Assembly: GCF_024347455.1 (NCBI RefSeq)
Contig: NZ_AP025484.1
Coordinates: forward strand, 1,550,001 to 1,614,000
DNA length: 64,000 bases
DNA from: Vibrio echinoideorum
GTDB taxonomy: Bacteria; Pseudomonadota; Gammaproteobacteria; Enterobacterales; Vibrionaceae
Reading direction: 5' to 3'
The notes under the pieces were generated by a model. That model had not been told where the DNA came from. It did no database searches and worked only from the letters and a program-made list of their open reading frames with translations. How positions within the stretch are numbered: the stretch's first letter is position 1; each line of letters opens with the position of its first letter. Below are positions 47,264-56,790 of the stretch, one piece after another. The position numbers and the translations under genes are program-made.

Positions 47264-48733
47264 TTGGACAAAAATCAGTACCTTCTTGAAACAGAATTAG
47301 AACAACTCAAAACTCGCGTCGACTCTGAACCATTAGTGATCCTAGAGATTACACAACAATGCTTCGTCAGATCAGAACAAGTTTTGTTTGAAGAGGGTGC
47401 GATCCAATCGCTGATGTTAATGGCAAAATGCTGTTGGAACCTAATGGATTACCAAAAAGGTTTAAAATACATCAAGGAAGCCCACAAACGACAAAGCCGA
47501 TTAGACACCGACCTTTTTCTCCCTGAAATTCTCCATTTACACGCACTCCAATTCTGGGGACAAGCCAAGTACTATTCTGCTCAGCAATTTTGGATCAATG
47601 CTTTAGAGCAATCCGCGCTAGTTGATGAAGTAGAGATCCAAATTGAATGCCTCATTGGCCTAGGCAACATTTGGCGAATGACCCACGAATACAAGCTAGC
47701 ACGCTCTACCCACCAACTCGCCGTAAAAGTCGCGAATAACAGCCGTATTGGTTGGTTGGAAGGTAAAGCAAGAATATTGCTCGCTTGGGATTACTACTTA
47801 CTCAATAACTATGTTGAAATGTTGTCGGTACTCGATGGTGCAGAAGAAGCATTAAAAGATCATAAAGATAATACTTGGCATGCAGAGGTGTGGGATTTCA
47901 GAGGTCTTGCCCTACTTGGCTTAGAGCGTTTAGATGATGCGGAAAAAGCAACAGCCAAGGCACACAGCCTAGCAGTAGAACACAACCTAATTTGGATGAA
48001 AGCGCACTCTTATATCAGTAGAGCTCGATTGGAACTTCTGCGAAAGAGACCCGAACAGGCCGCTGAGTTACTCAGACTAGCCGAGCGCTCTGCAAACGAA
48101 TTCGATAATGGCGAGCTACTCAGTCAAATTTGTTATCAACAGTCCTTAGTTGCAGAAGAAAACCAAGATTTTAATGCCGCTTTAGTTGCCTTTAAAAAAT
48201 ACCGTCAATATTCTATCAGTATGCTTCGCGAGCAAACCAACCGCGTCGGTTTAGATAAAGCGCGCAGTTCAAAACGCCAGCTAGAACAGAGAGCAAGAAA
48301 ACTCATTAACCGTATTCGTGGCCAGCACGAGTACGATCCCGAAAAACACCTTTCTTATGTTGTTTCTGAAACGTTTTGGTGGGAACAATTGGTGCTCTTT
48401 AAAACAGAGCTAAAACGTTCAAACCACAGCATCATTATGTTTCAACACGTTGATACCGATTACTTGGATGTCTGCACCGAAATTGCTCATACCTTATGTA
48501 ATCAAAACGATTTCATTTCAAGGCTGAGTTCAGAGCGAGTCGCTCTTATGCTTTCCGAGAAAGGGGATGTCGCAGAGCAAACCTTCCAAACTCTCAGCAC
48601 CATACTTGATATTTATCCGTGGCATAGAAAAGGGTTGAAAGGTTCGAAACCAACCGTCAGCCTTAATGATATTTTAACGTTCCCGTTCACTTTAGAACAA
48701 CTTGAAGAAGACGATGCCGAGGTGAGAAATTGA
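47264..48733 (+). CDS. TPR protein with degenerate GGDEF-like domain
   Basis: The 489-residue soluble protein has an array of tetratricopeptide repeats (about residues 30-320), a short coiled coil, and a C-terminal region (about 355-470) that lines up with a GGDEF domain, but the active loop reads SSERV (422-426) in place of GG(D/E)EF. It cannot be a cyclase in the normal way. Its stop overlaps the start of the next TPR-GGDEF gene. A regulatory partner role is likely. The TTG start has only a weak ribosome-binding site. Confidence 0.72.
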   Translation: MDKNQYLLETELEQLKTRVDSEPLVILEITQQCFVRSEQVLFEEGAIQSLMLMAKCCWNLMDYQKGLKYIKEAHKRQSRLDTDLFLPEILHLHALQFWGQAKYYSAQQFWINALEQSALVDEVEIQIECLIGLGNIWRMTHEYKLARSTHQLAVKVANNSRIGWLEGKARILLAWDYYLLNNYVEMLSVLDGAEEALKDHKDNTWHAEVWDFRGLALLGLERLDDAEKATAKAHSLAVEHNLIWMKAHSYISRARLELLRKRPEQAAELLRLAERSANEFDNGELLSQICYQQSLVAEENQDFNAALVAFKKYRQYSISMLREQTNRVGLDKARSSKRQLEQRARKLINRIRGQHEYDPEKHLSYVVSETFWWEQLVLFKTELKRSNHSIIMFQHVDTDYLDVCTEIAHTLCNQNDFISRLSSERVALMLSEKGDVAEQTFQTLSTILDIYPWHRKGLKGSKPTVSLNDILTFPFTLEQLEEDDAEVRN

Positions 48734-50313
48734 TGGAAACCTTACTAAGTAAGATCACCGATGCCGGTTTGGATCCTTCATCGGTTTCTGGTGAAGAGGC
48801 GATCATCTTTTGGAACCATATTCGACAACACGTTTCGACAACCAAAACGGAACAAGCACACTGTTATATTATTAGCTCTGAATATCGTGCTGAATTGCAA
48901 CAAAATCAAACTAGCATCGAAGAATTGAGGCATGCATTAAACCTACTTCATTTGCCTGCTGACATAGAAGATATTCTTACAGTAAAAACAAGCTTAAGTG
49001 ATCGCTTAGTTGAAATTGGTGATTACACCTCAGCACTGAATGAATTTGTTAGTTCGTCATCAATTGCTGTTGAACACGGCTACATCGATGAATACGTGAT
49101 GGCGATTTTGGGTATGGGGAACCTGTGTGATGCCTATGGTGACCACAGTAAAGCGCTTCGCTACTACCAAAAAATCAACAGTATTGATCATGCGATAAGC
49201 AGTCGCTCACTTCGCCTCAAGTTTAAGCTTCATATGGTCGCTAGCCTTCTACTGCTTAACCGTACTACTGCGGCCAGTGATTTACTTAACGAATGTGAAG
49301 AACTTAGTATCCTTGTCAGTAATAAGTTGCTCACAGCTCAGATATTGCTTTATCAAGCAAAGGTACTTCGCGCCAAGAAAAAGTATCACGACGCACTTAG
49401 CTGCTTGTCTAGGGTTCAGTATCCAGTCAACAACACCCAAGCAAGTTGGCTTGCAACCATGACTCGCCTAGAAATGGCACATTGTTTAAGCGCTATCGGT
49501 AAGCAAGAATACGCCAGTATGATTCTTACAAGCACCGATAAACGTGTGAATAAATACTCATCACCCGTTCTTGCAAAGCGTTTTTATGACTCCTTGAGCG
49601 ATGTGTGTATGAATCAAGGCCGTTTTCAAGAAGCGCTAAGCTATGAAAAGAAAGGCTACCGAATTGAAACGGATCTCATGAAGCAGATTCCGATCAGTGA
49701 ACTGGGTGCGAGTCAGCTACGCCGCCTTTCTCGTTTTGAACTGCAACTAAAGCTTATCCTCTCGGAACAAGAAAACCGAGAGTTGAAAGAAACGACTGAG
49801 CAACACAAAAATGCAGTTGCTCAACTACAACAAGATGTATTCACCGATCCGCTAACAGGCTTACATAACCGTCGATGGTTAGATGTAAAATTGAAAGATC
49901 TTCTGCTTCACGAAACACCTTTTGCATTAATGGTTGTCGATATTGACCACTTTAAATCAATCAATGATGAGCTCAGTCATTTAGTTGGTGATAAAGCGAT
50001 TGTTAGCGTTTCTCAAGAACTACGCTCCTACTTCAAGTTTCGAGGCGCTTCATGTGTCAGGTTTGGTGGGGAAGAGTTCTTAGTCATCCTTGAGAACACC
50101 AATCTTGCTAAGGCAGAAATGCACTCGGAAAATTATCGAGAGCGCATTTTCCAATTTGCTTGGCATGAGATATTGGGGGAACGTGGACTAACCGTTAGTA
50201 TTGGTATCACAATGCATCGCGAAGGAGAAAACACTCAGCGTACTTTCTACCGAGCAGATAAAGCGTTATACAGAGCTAAAGCCAACGGCCGCAATCAAAT
50301 TTGCACCGAGTAA
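48733..50313 (+). CDS. TPR-GGDEF diguanylate cyclase
   Basis: The 526-residue cytoplasmic protein has TPR repeats (about residues 60-325), a coiled coil (about 325-375) and a GGDEF domain with DPLTGLHNRRWL, DIDHFKSIND and an intact GGEEF at 445-449. It should synthesise cyclic di-GMP. The RxxD inhibitory site is not present at the usual place. Its ATG overlaps the stop codon of the upstream TPR gene as TGATG, so the two are translationally coupled and the proteins probably act together. Confidence 0.88.
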   Translation: METLLSKITDAGLDPSSVSGEEAIIFWNHIRQHVSTTKTEQAHCYIISSEYRAELQQNQTSIEELRHALNLLHLPADIEDILTVKTSLSDRLVEIGDYTSALNEFVSSSSIAVEHGYIDEYVMAILGMGNLCDAYGDHSKALRYYQKINSIDHAISSRSLRLKFKLHMVASLLLLNRTTAASDLLNECEELSILVSNKLLTAQILLYQAKVLRAKKKYHDALSCLSRVQYPVNNTQASWLATMTRLEMAHCLSAIGKQEYASMILTSTDKRVNKYSSPVLAKRFYDSLSDVCMNQGRFQEALSYEKKGYRIETDLMKQIPISELGASQLRRLSRFELQLKLILSEQENRELKETTEQHKNAVAQLQQDVFTDPLTGLHNRRWLDVKLKDLLLHETPFALMVVDIDHFKSINDELSHLVGDKAIVSVSQELRSYFKFRGASCVRFGGEEFLVILENTNLAKAEMHSENYRERIFQFAWHEILGERGLTVSIGITMHREGENTQRTFYRADKALYRAKANGRNQICTE

Positions 50314-50359
50314 TGAAAATTAAGATCGCTTGAAATAGAAAGCACTTATAGAAATCGAA

Positions 50360-51268
50360 CTATTGGTAGAAGAAAAGTGAGATTCCACCTAAAGCAACAA
50401 GTGTCCCTATAACACTTTGTTTTGAGACCTTTTCCCCTTTCAGGGCATAGATCACCAGAATAAATACAGGACTGGTCGCTATCAACGTTTGTGCAATCGC
50501 AGGGTTCGCATTCTTCAATGCAACTTGCTGAAGCCACAATGCTAAAAATGTTCCGACAAATATTGCCCCTAAAAGCCAAAGCTTGTCGAATTTAGTCATT
50601 TCCCATAAATCTCTTTTTATAGACGAGTAAGGCTTACTCTCAACAAAAGGGATAATGAGCATAACGGCAAACACACCTATCGTGAGGCGAATCAGCGCCC
50701 CTAACAATGGGGGAATATCACCAGCCACCAAAGCATAATGAGAAATCACCACACCTGAAGCCTGACAAACACTCGCCACAAGCCCAAACCCAATACCACT
50801 TCGTTGTGCTTTATCACTAGAAATGTCTTCACCATTGGTGGATTTAGACGGTTGAAAAACGACAAATGTCACAGCTAAAGTGGTGATGACAACACCGAGC
50901 CAGCTTTGCAACGTCAATGCGGCACCAAGAAACATTAATGCCAGTACGCCTGAAAGAGGCGGAGCCAAAGACTCAAGCAGCAACGTTTTATTCGCACCGA
51001 TTCTTTTCAACGCAGCGAAATATGCGCTATCTCCAATTGCGATCCCAATGACACCTGAAATAGCGAGTATCCAAAAATGATTAGCACTCAATTGAAAGTC
51101 TGGCATTGGGATAAGAGGCATCACAAGCAACATCATGCCAGAAGCGACGACACCCTTAACAATATTAAGCTGCATAGCAGAAAATCGATGGCCGAATTGT
51201 CCATAGATCCATGTCGCACACGCCCACACAATAGCAGCGCCTATAGCCGCAAGTTCACCTATATACAT
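50360..51268 (-). CDS. EamA/DMT-family membrane transporter
   Basis: The 302-residue protein has ten predicted membrane helices in two EamA repeats (about 3-138 and 155-300), the drug/metabolite transporter fold. Substrates of this group range from amino acids to nucleotide sugars, and none can be assigned. AGGAT precedes the ATG. It converges with the TPR-GGDEF gene with 46 bp between, and no evident terminator lies in that gap. Confidence 0.88.
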   Translation of the reverse strand: MYIGELAAIGAAIVWACATWIYGQFGHRFSAMQLNIVKGVVASGMMLLVMPLIPMPDFQLSANHFWILAISGVIGIAIGDSAYFAALKRIGANKTLLLESLAPPLSGVLALMFLGAALTLQSWLGVVITTLAVTFVVFQPSKSTNGEDISSDKAQRSGIGFGLVASVCQASGVVISHYALVAGDIPPLLGALIRLTIGVFAVMLIIPFVESKPYSSIKRDLWEMTKFDKLWLLGAIFVGTFLALWLQQVALKNANPAIAQTLIATSPVFILVIYALKGEKVSKQSVIGTLVALGGISLFFYQ

Positions 51269-51612
51269 CCGTGTTTATCCTCAGTGATGTGTCTGTCGTC
51301 TCGAATCGTCATCTGTATTATTTCTAGCTTTTGAATTATTTCTGCTTTGGTAAATAAAGTCACTGTTGTTTACTACTCTGGATCGCTTCACAACTGAATA
51401 ATTAACACTCATTTACTAGGCGTTAACCTAACCCCAAATGAGCCTCTATTTCACCTTGCATCCAAATGCATTTTATAAAAATTAATAACCATTTTGCTCA
51501 CATTAGAAGCGAACACACATTATTTTCAACTAGGTAAATCATTTTTATAACAATTACTTGGATGATAGCGTAGTATCTTTATAACTAATATCTAACATTA
51601 CAAGGATCTGTT
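51269..51612. promoter_or_regulatory. Divergent control region, EamA / DUF3302 genes
   Basis: About 340 bases of AT-rich DNA without a gene, expected to carry two promoters. No clear operator was seen. Confidence 0.35.
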
Positions 51613-52008
51613 ATGTTTTTAGACTACTTTGCACTCGGCCTACTTATTTTCGTTGCGCTAGTAATCTTTTACGGCATCATCGTCATTCACGATATTCCCT
51701 ATGAAATAGCAAAAGAACGCAATCACCCTCATCAAGATGCTATTCATGTCTCAGGCTGGGTTAGCCTATTCACCTTACACACTATTTGGCCATTTCTGTG
51801 GATTTGGGCAACGCTATGGCGTAAAGATCGCGGTTGGGGCTTCGCTAAACTCGAAGAAGAACAACACGATATTCACCATCGAGTTGATGCTTTGATCGAT
51901 CAAGTCAGTACTCTTCAAGAAGAAATCGTTAAGCTTAAGCAAACTAATGCTGAACAAGCTCATTCCGAAAAAGCTCAGAACAACGCTCAAGATCAGGAGG
52001 TTAAGTAA
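51613..52008 (+). CDS. DUF3302 membrane protein, YiaW-like
   Basis: The 131-residue protein has two membrane helices (about 5-28 and 50-68), the HDIPYEIAKERNHPHQDAI loop typical of DUF3302, and a C-terminal coiled coil. E. coli YiaW is the relative, always next to a YiaV/HlyD-type gene, as here. The pair probably forms an inner-membrane efflux or envelope unit. Its stop overlaps the next start as TAATG. Confidence 0.85.
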   Translation: MFLDYFALGLLIFVALVIFYGIIVIHDIPYEIAKERNHPHQDAIHVSGWVSLFTLHTIWPFLWIWATLWRKDRGWGFAKLEEEQHDIHHRVDALIDQVSTLQEEIVKLKQTNAEQAHSEKAQNNAQDQEVK

Positions 52009-53138
52009 TGGATTTACTGCTGATAATGACCTACGCGGCGCTTTGTATCACCATCTTCAAAGTATTTAATATTCCGCTAAACAAATGGACAGTGCCAACA
52101 GCTGTTCTTGGTGGCGTCGTCATCATAGGTACCTTGATCCTATTGATGAACTATAACCACCCTTTCACACAAATTGGTAACCAAGTCTACTCAACAACAC
52201 CAATCGTTTCTGGTGTGAGAGGTAAAGTCATTGAAGTGCCTGTAGAGGCAAATAAACCTCTTAAACAAGGGGATATTCTTTTCAAAATTGACCCTATTCC
52301 GTTTGAAGCTGAGGTCGCAAGATTAGAGGCGAAAGTAAAAGAAGCGAGCCAAGGTGCTCTTGGGATGGAATCAGAGGTAACCGAAGCGGAGGCGGCAAAA
52401 GTCAAAGCTATCGCAGAGAGAGATAAGGCACAACGTGAATTTTCTCGTTACAAACGCGGCTATGACAGTGGAGCCTTTACTGAGCAACAATTAGACACAC
52501 GCAGACAAGCTTACAAAGCATCAGAAGCCGCAGTAAAAGTTGCAGATGCCAATTTGGAACAAGCAAAAATCGCCTTGGATTCTGAAATAGGTGGTGAGAA
52601 CACCGCGGTTTTGAGCTTACTAGCTGAATTACGTAAAGCTCAGTTTGACTTAGAACAAACCGTCGTTAGAGCTCCTACTGAAGGATACGTTACGCAATTA
52701 GCATTGCGTCCGGGCGTAATGGCAGTACCACTTCCTCTTGCTCCCGTTATGACTTTTGTTCACACCGAAGCTCAGTTCTATACTGCAGCATTCAGACAGA
52801 ATTCATTGCAGCGTCTACAACCTGGCTACGAAGCCGAATTTCTGTTCCGCGCGCTTCCTGGTAAAATTTTCAAAGGTCGTATTGATGAAGTAATTCCAGC
52901 GATTGGTGAGAGCCAATTCCAAGCTCGAGGTACTCTACTTGGTACTGAGGCACTGCGTACCAGCGGTCGTGTGTTTGTTAAGTTAACCATCACTGATGAC
53001 CTATCTGAATACCACTTGCCTATGGGTACTGCGGTTGAGGTTGCTGTTTATTCTGATAGCTTCACTCACGTATCAATTATGCGTAAAGTGCTTATTAGAA
53101 TGAAGAGCTGGCAGAATTATCTATACCTAGATCACTAA
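52008..53138 (+). CDS. HlyD-family membrane fusion protein, YiaV-like
   Basis: The 376-residue protein has N-terminal membrane helices (about 2-20 and 28-48), a split biotinyl-lipoyl domain (VSGVRGKVIEVPVEANKPLKQGD before, and VRAPTEGYVTQLALRPG after), and a long coiled-coil hairpin (about 105-200). This is the HlyD/EmrA adaptor architecture. It lies in the inner membrane and reaches into the periplasm. GGAGG precedes the ATG inside the upstream gene. No outer-membrane channel gene is adjacent. Confidence 0.88.
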   Translation: MDLLLIMTYAALCITIFKVFNIPLNKWTVPTAVLGGVVIIGTLILLMNYNHPFTQIGNQVYSTTPIVSGVRGKVIEVPVEANKPLKQGDILFKIDPIPFEAEVARLEAKVKEASQGALGMESEVTEAEAAKVKAIAERDKAQREFSRYKRGYDSGAFTEQQLDTRRQAYKASEAAVKVADANLEQAKIALDSEIGGENTAVLSLLAELRKAQFDLEQTVVRAPTEGYVTQLALRPGVMAVPLPLAPVMTFVHTEAQFYTAAFRQNSLQRLQPGYEAEFLFRALPGKIFKGRIDEVIPAIGESQFQARGTLLGTEALRTSGRVFVKLTITDDLSEYHLPMGTAVEVAVYSDSFTHVSIMRKVLIRMKSWQNYLYLDH

Positions 53139-53236
53139 GTTACTGATACCCAAACCACTACTTTGCTTCGACCAAAACCATTAAATGGCCTGTCACTGGG
53201 CCACCAATGGACTTAACACATTGTTAAGATGAATGA

Positions 53237-53264
53237 AAAAGCCAGACCAGTTCTGGCTTTTTTG
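53237..53264 (+). terminator. Terminator after the HlyD-type gene
   Basis: AAAGCCAGA pairs with TCTGGCTTT around CCAGT and runs into six T. It lies about 100 bp after the stop codon. Confidence 0.82.
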
Positions 53265-53326
53265 TTGCTTGATTAACCACAAAGTTGCGCTTTTTCCGTG
53301 ATATTTACATGTTCGGATGGAATTTT

Positions 53327-53342
53327 AGACATCTAGACACTT
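53327..53342. promoter_or_regulatory. MetJ-box-like tandem repeat upstream of ECF operon
   Basis: AGACATCT and AGACACTT lie directly side by side; the MetJ site is tandem copies of AGACGTCT. The first matches seven of eight positions, the second five. They sit 28 bp upstream of a clear -10 box, where a repressor could act. Confidence 0.45.
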
Positions 53343-53369
53343 ACCTTCCCTTATGGAAGGGTTCTACTG

Positions 53370-53375
53370 TATAAT
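53370..53375 (+). promoter_or_regulatory. -10 element of ECF transporter promoter
   Basis: TATAAT preceded by TG and followed by a GC-rich GCGCGCC discriminator. No good -35 is seen; the spacer contains a CCTTCC/GGAAGG palindrome. Transcription would leave an untranslated leader of about 105 bases. Confidence 0.6.
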
Positions 53376-53487
53376 GCGCGCCTTATTTTTCATATTTGCC
53401 CAAAAAACGGTCTCATTGAGACGCATATTAATAATGGCGAATATTAGTTTTTTATTATGCTTTATCTTTCAGTATTCGAGGTTATCT

Positions 53488-54036
53488 ATGAACTTTTCAG
53501 CTAAAACAGTCGTCGTTATTGCCATTGGCGCGGCGCTGTATGGCATTGGTGGTTTACCTATGTTTGGTGTCCCAGTGTTTGCTAACACGACATTGAAACC
53601 AGCAATGGCAGTCCTTGCACTGTTTTCTGTTCTATTTGGCCCTATTGTTGGCTTCTTGGTTGGTTTTATTGGCCATTGGGTTACCGATTTATTCGCAGGT
53701 TGGGGCGTATGGTTAACTTGGGTATTAGGCTCAGGTATCGTGGGCATGGTTATCGGTCTGTTCCCAATGGTAACCAAAAATCGCCTTCAACAGGGCGAAC
53801 TTCCAATGAAGGATTTCGCGCTATTTGTCATACTTGCGCTTGTCGGTAATGTGGTAGGTTACGGCTGCTCCGCGTTCTTAGATACCATCTTATATGCAGA
53901 ACCGTTCACCAAAGTATTTACTCAACTGTCTATTATCGCAGCCGGTAATACCGTCCTGATTGCGGTTGTTGGCTTCTTGATCCTAAAATCAGTCGCTAAA
54001 CGCAACAAACAAAGCCGCAACCTGACTGAGGCATAA
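53488..54036 (+). CDS. ECF transporter substrate-binding (S) component, UPF0397 family
   Basis: The 182-residue membrane protein has five to six helices and the N-terminal [21 protein letters not shown] pattern (split here) of UPF0397. S components bind a vitamin or similar micronutrient in the membrane and dock on the shared EcfA-EcfT module. I chose the ATG at 53488, which follows GAGG by six bases; the long upstream extension lacks a ribosome-binding site and includes the promoter. As I recall, SEED annotation calls this group methionine-regulated, consistent with the MetJ-like site upstream. The substrate is not known to me. Confidence 0.85.
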   Translation: MNFSAKTVVVIAIGAALYGIGGLPMFGVPVFANTTLKPAMAVLALFSVLFGPIVGFLVGFIGHWVTDLFAGWGVWLTWVLGSGIVGMVIGLFPMVTKNRLQQGELPMKDFALFVILALVGNVVGYGCSAFLDTILYAEPFTKVFTQLSIIAAGNTVLIAVVGFLILKSVAKRNKQSRNLTEA

Positions 54037-54042
54037 GCGCTA

Positions 54043-55737
54043 ATGACTATAGCATTTTCGAACTTCTCTTTTAGATATGAGTCGCTGGATAAACCGACGC
54101 TAAAAAATATCAATCTAAGGATAGAGAAAGGAGAGAAAATCGTCATTATTGGACCCAGTGGTAGTGGGAAATCTACCCTAGGTCAGTGCCTAAATGGTCT
54201 GATTCCTCATGCGATTAAAGGTGAAGTAACGGGCTCCCTAGAGATCAACGGTAAGAACATTTCTGATCTTTCAATGCACGACTATACCGAGCAAGTTGGT
54301 ACGGTATTACAAGATACCGACAGCCAATTTGTTGGTTTAAGTATCGGCGAAGATATCGCATTCGCGTTAGAAAATCAGTTGATGTCGAACCTTGATATGT
54401 ACCCTTTGGTTAAGTCGACGGCAAAAATGGTCGACCTAGAAGATATGCTTGAGCGCTCTCCTCATGATCTCTCCGGTGGTCAAAAACAACGTGTATCGTT
54501 GGCAGGTATCCTAGTGGATGATGTCGACATTTTGCTGTTTGACGAACCTCTAGCAAGCCTCGACCCTAAAACAGGCAAGGCAACTATTGAGATCATCGAC
54601 CAACTTCATAAAGAAACCAACAAGACTATTGTGATTATCGAGCATCGCCTTGAGGATGTTCTACATCGCGATATTGATCGTGTGATCTTAATGGAGCGTG
54701 GTGAAATCGTCGCAGACATGACTCCCGATGAAATCTTAGCGTCCGAGCTACTTGATAAACACGGTATTCGAGAACCTCTTTATCTGTCTGCGCTTAAAGC
54801 AGCAAAGGCACCTCTGACTAACGAAGATAAACTTTCAAACCTCAAAGCTTTAGATTACAAAAGATTCCGCCCTTCAGTCCAAGCTTGGTTTGCTGAACGC
54901 CCAGCCCCAACTGCAGAAAAGCAGTACCAACCTTTACTCGAAGTTCATGGTCTAACTTATTCTTACGACGGCGAGAAAAACGCACTCGAAGATGTGAGCT
55001 TCAAGATTGGTAAAGGTGAGTTTGTTTCGATCTTAGGAAAAAACGGTTCCGGTAAATCAACCATCACCAAGATCATTATGGGTGTGATTGATGCCGATTC
55101 AGGCTCTTCATATCTTAATGGTCAAGACCTATCTGAACTTTCCATCTTTGAGCGAAGCCAGAAAGTCGGCGTGGTAATGCAAAACCCAAATCATATGATC
55201 TCGCATCATATGATTTTTGATGAGATAGCATTTGGTCTTCGTAACCGCGGCGTTGCAGAAGAGCTTATCAAAGCAAAAGTCGAGAACGTTCTTGAGCTGT
55301 GTGGGTTAAGCAAGTTCCGCCACTGGCCGATTGAAGCACTGAGCTATGGTCAGAAAAAACGTGTAACGATCGCATCTATATTAGTATTGGAACCTGAGCT
55401 TCTGATCTTAGACGAGCCGACGGCTGGACAAGACTACCGTAACTACACATCGATGTTGGCGTTTATTCAAAAGCTCAACCGAGAACTGGATATCACTGTG
55501 GTCATCATTTCACACGACATGCACCTCGTTCTAGAGTACACCACACGTTCAATTGTGATTGCAGACAGTAAACTCATCGCTAATGCAGCCATGACTGAAG
55601 TATTTAGTCAGCCATCACTTCTAGAGCGTGCAAACCTTTGTACGACCAGTATTTATGAACTCGCGACTATGATGAAAATCGACGATACCAATGCGTTTAT
55701 GCAATACTTCATCGATTACGAGAGAAGTTCACTATGA
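54043..55737 (+). CDS. ECF transporter ATPase, two fused ABC domains
   Basis: The 564-residue protein holds two complete ABC ATPase domains. The first has GPSGSGKST (about residue 37), LSGGQKQRVSLAG and LLFDEPLASLDP. The second has GKNGSGKST (about residue 335), LSYGQKKRVTIAS and LILDEPTAGQDY. It replaces the separate EcfA1 and EcfA2 subunits of Gram-positive ECF transporters. It starts six bases after the S-component stop codon and overlaps the EcfT gene by four bases. The active sites look complete in both halves. Confidence 0.93.
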   Translation: MTIAFSNFSFRYESLDKPTLKNINLRIEKGEKIVIIGPSGSGKSTLGQCLNGLIPHAIKGEVTGSLEINGKNISDLSMHDYTEQVGTVLQDTDSQFVGLSIGEDIAFALENQLMSNLDMYPLVKSTAKMVDLEDMLERSPHDLSGGQKQRVSLAGILVDDVDILLFDEPLASLDPKTGKATIEIIDQLHKETNKTIVIIEHRLEDVLHRDIDRVILMERGEIVADMTPDEILASELLDKHGIREPLYLSALKAAKAPLTNEDKLSNLKALDYKRFRPSVQAWFAERPAPTAEKQYQPLLEVHGLTYSYDGEKNALEDVSFKIGKGEFVSILGKNGSGKSTITKIIMGVIDADSGSSYLNGQDLSELSIFERSQKVGVVMQNPNHMISHHMIFDEIAFGLRNRGVAEELIKAKVENVLELCGLSKFRHWPIEALSYGQKKRVTIASILVLEPELLILDEPTAGQDYRNYTSMLAFIQKLNRELDITVVIISHDMHLVLEYTTRSIVIADSKLIANAAMTEVFSQPSLLERANLCTTSIYELATMMKIDDTNAFMQYFIDYERSSL

Positions 55738-56573
55738 ACGCATCAAAAGTAAAATTCGGCATCAATTACATTGACACGAAATCCCCGCTTCACGCTCTTA
55801 ATGGCATCACGAAATTTGCACTTTTCTTAGCTTGGGTAACCGTAGTTCTAACCACTTTCGACCTAAGATTGATTGTTTTGCTGATTGTGACTGGCTTATA
55901 TCTACTAAAGCTCACCAATGTACCTATGCGCGTGTATAAGCCTTTATTAATTGGTACGGCTAGTGTTCTGAGCTTAAACGCTTTGTTTATGTATCTACTC
56001 GCTCCACAACAAGGTACTGAGCTTATCGGTAGTGAGAACATACTGTTAACGCTACCTGGCAACTATTCGTTGAGCCAAGAGACGCTGTTTTACTTAGTCA
56101 CGGTAACACTTAAGTACATGAGCATGTTCCCGATTGCGTTAATCTTTGTCTTCACTACACACCCAACTGAGTTTGCAGCTAGCCTCAACCGTATCGGTGT
56201 TCCATACAAGATTGCGTATGCGGTGAGCTTAACACTACGTTATTTACCAGAAGTTAAAAAAGACTTCATTAATATCATGCATGCTCAGCAGGCTCGCGGT
56301 GTGGAACTGTCGAAAAAGGCACCACTCATTACACGTATTAAAAATGTCGCTAAAGTTCTTGGACCATTGATTTTTTCTAGTTTGGACCGAGCAGACGAGA
56401 TTTCAAATGCAATGACACTGCGAGGTTTTGGCCGACACAAAGCACGTACTTGGTATAGCTATGCGCCTTTGAAACGTGTCGACTTTGTTTGTTTAACCGT
56501 TATTACATTAGTCGTGATACTCGCAATCACAAAGAGAGCACTCGAAGATCAACTGTTCTGGTACCCTTTCTAA
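55734..56573 (+). CDS. ECF transporter transmembrane component EcfT
   Basis: The 279-residue membrane protein has five to six helices and the two EcfT coupling motifs, QQARGVEL (about 183-190) and MTLRGFGRH (about 225-233), whose Ala/Leu-Arg-Gly tripeptides contact the ATPases. It transmits ATP hydrolysis to the S component. Its ATG overlaps the ATPase stop codon. It ends the three-gene operon, and a strong terminator follows. Confidence 0.92.
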   Translation: MNASKVKFGINYIDTKSPLHALNGITKFALFLAWVTVVLTTFDLRLIVLLIVTGLYLLKLTNVPMRVYKPLLIGTASVLSLNALFMYLLAPQQGTELIGSENILLTLPGNYSLSQETLFYLVTVTLKYMSMFPIALIFVFTTHPTEFAASLNRIGVPYKIAYAVSLTLRYLPEVKKDFINIMHAQQARGVELSKKAPLITRIKNVAKVLGPLIFSSLDRADEISNAMTLRGFGRHKARTWYSYAPLKRVDFVCLTVITLVVILAITKRALEDQLFWYPF

Positions 56574-56610
56574 ACTTCGCAAACTCTACACAAACATACC
56601 CAATACAAAC

Positions 56611-56639
56611 AAAGGCCGCTTACTCAAGCGGCCTTTATT
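56611..56639 (+). terminator. Terminator of ECF operon
   Basis: AAAGGCCGCTT pairs with AAGCGGCCTTT around ACTC, followed by ATTATT. It lies 38 bp after the EcfT gene. Confidence 0.8.
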
Positions 56640-56657
56640 ATTCACAAACAACAATTT

Positions 56658-56695
56658 ACGTATAAAATATGGATAAATTATATTTTTTTATACGT
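56658..56695. promoter_or_regulatory. Inverted repeat, candidate operator of the TetR-type gene
   Basis: ACGTATAAAA and TTTTATACGT form a perfect 10-bp inverted repeat 18 bp apart, about 95 bp before the TetR-type start codon. Autoregulation through such a site is common in this family. The long spacer is unusual. Confidence 0.35.
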
Positions 56696-56790
56696 GATTT
56701 TTTGTTTTTTAAGGTCTATTTCCAGATAGTTTGCTAATATCCTCAATCCGTAATTTATATACAGAATGTCACACTCAATAGAGATTTGTA

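Noticed and set aside
53353..53487. Long N-terminal extension of the ECF S component
   Set aside because: The extension includes the promoter -10 box and has no ribosome-binding site; ATG at 53488 has GAGG upstream and fits the family start.
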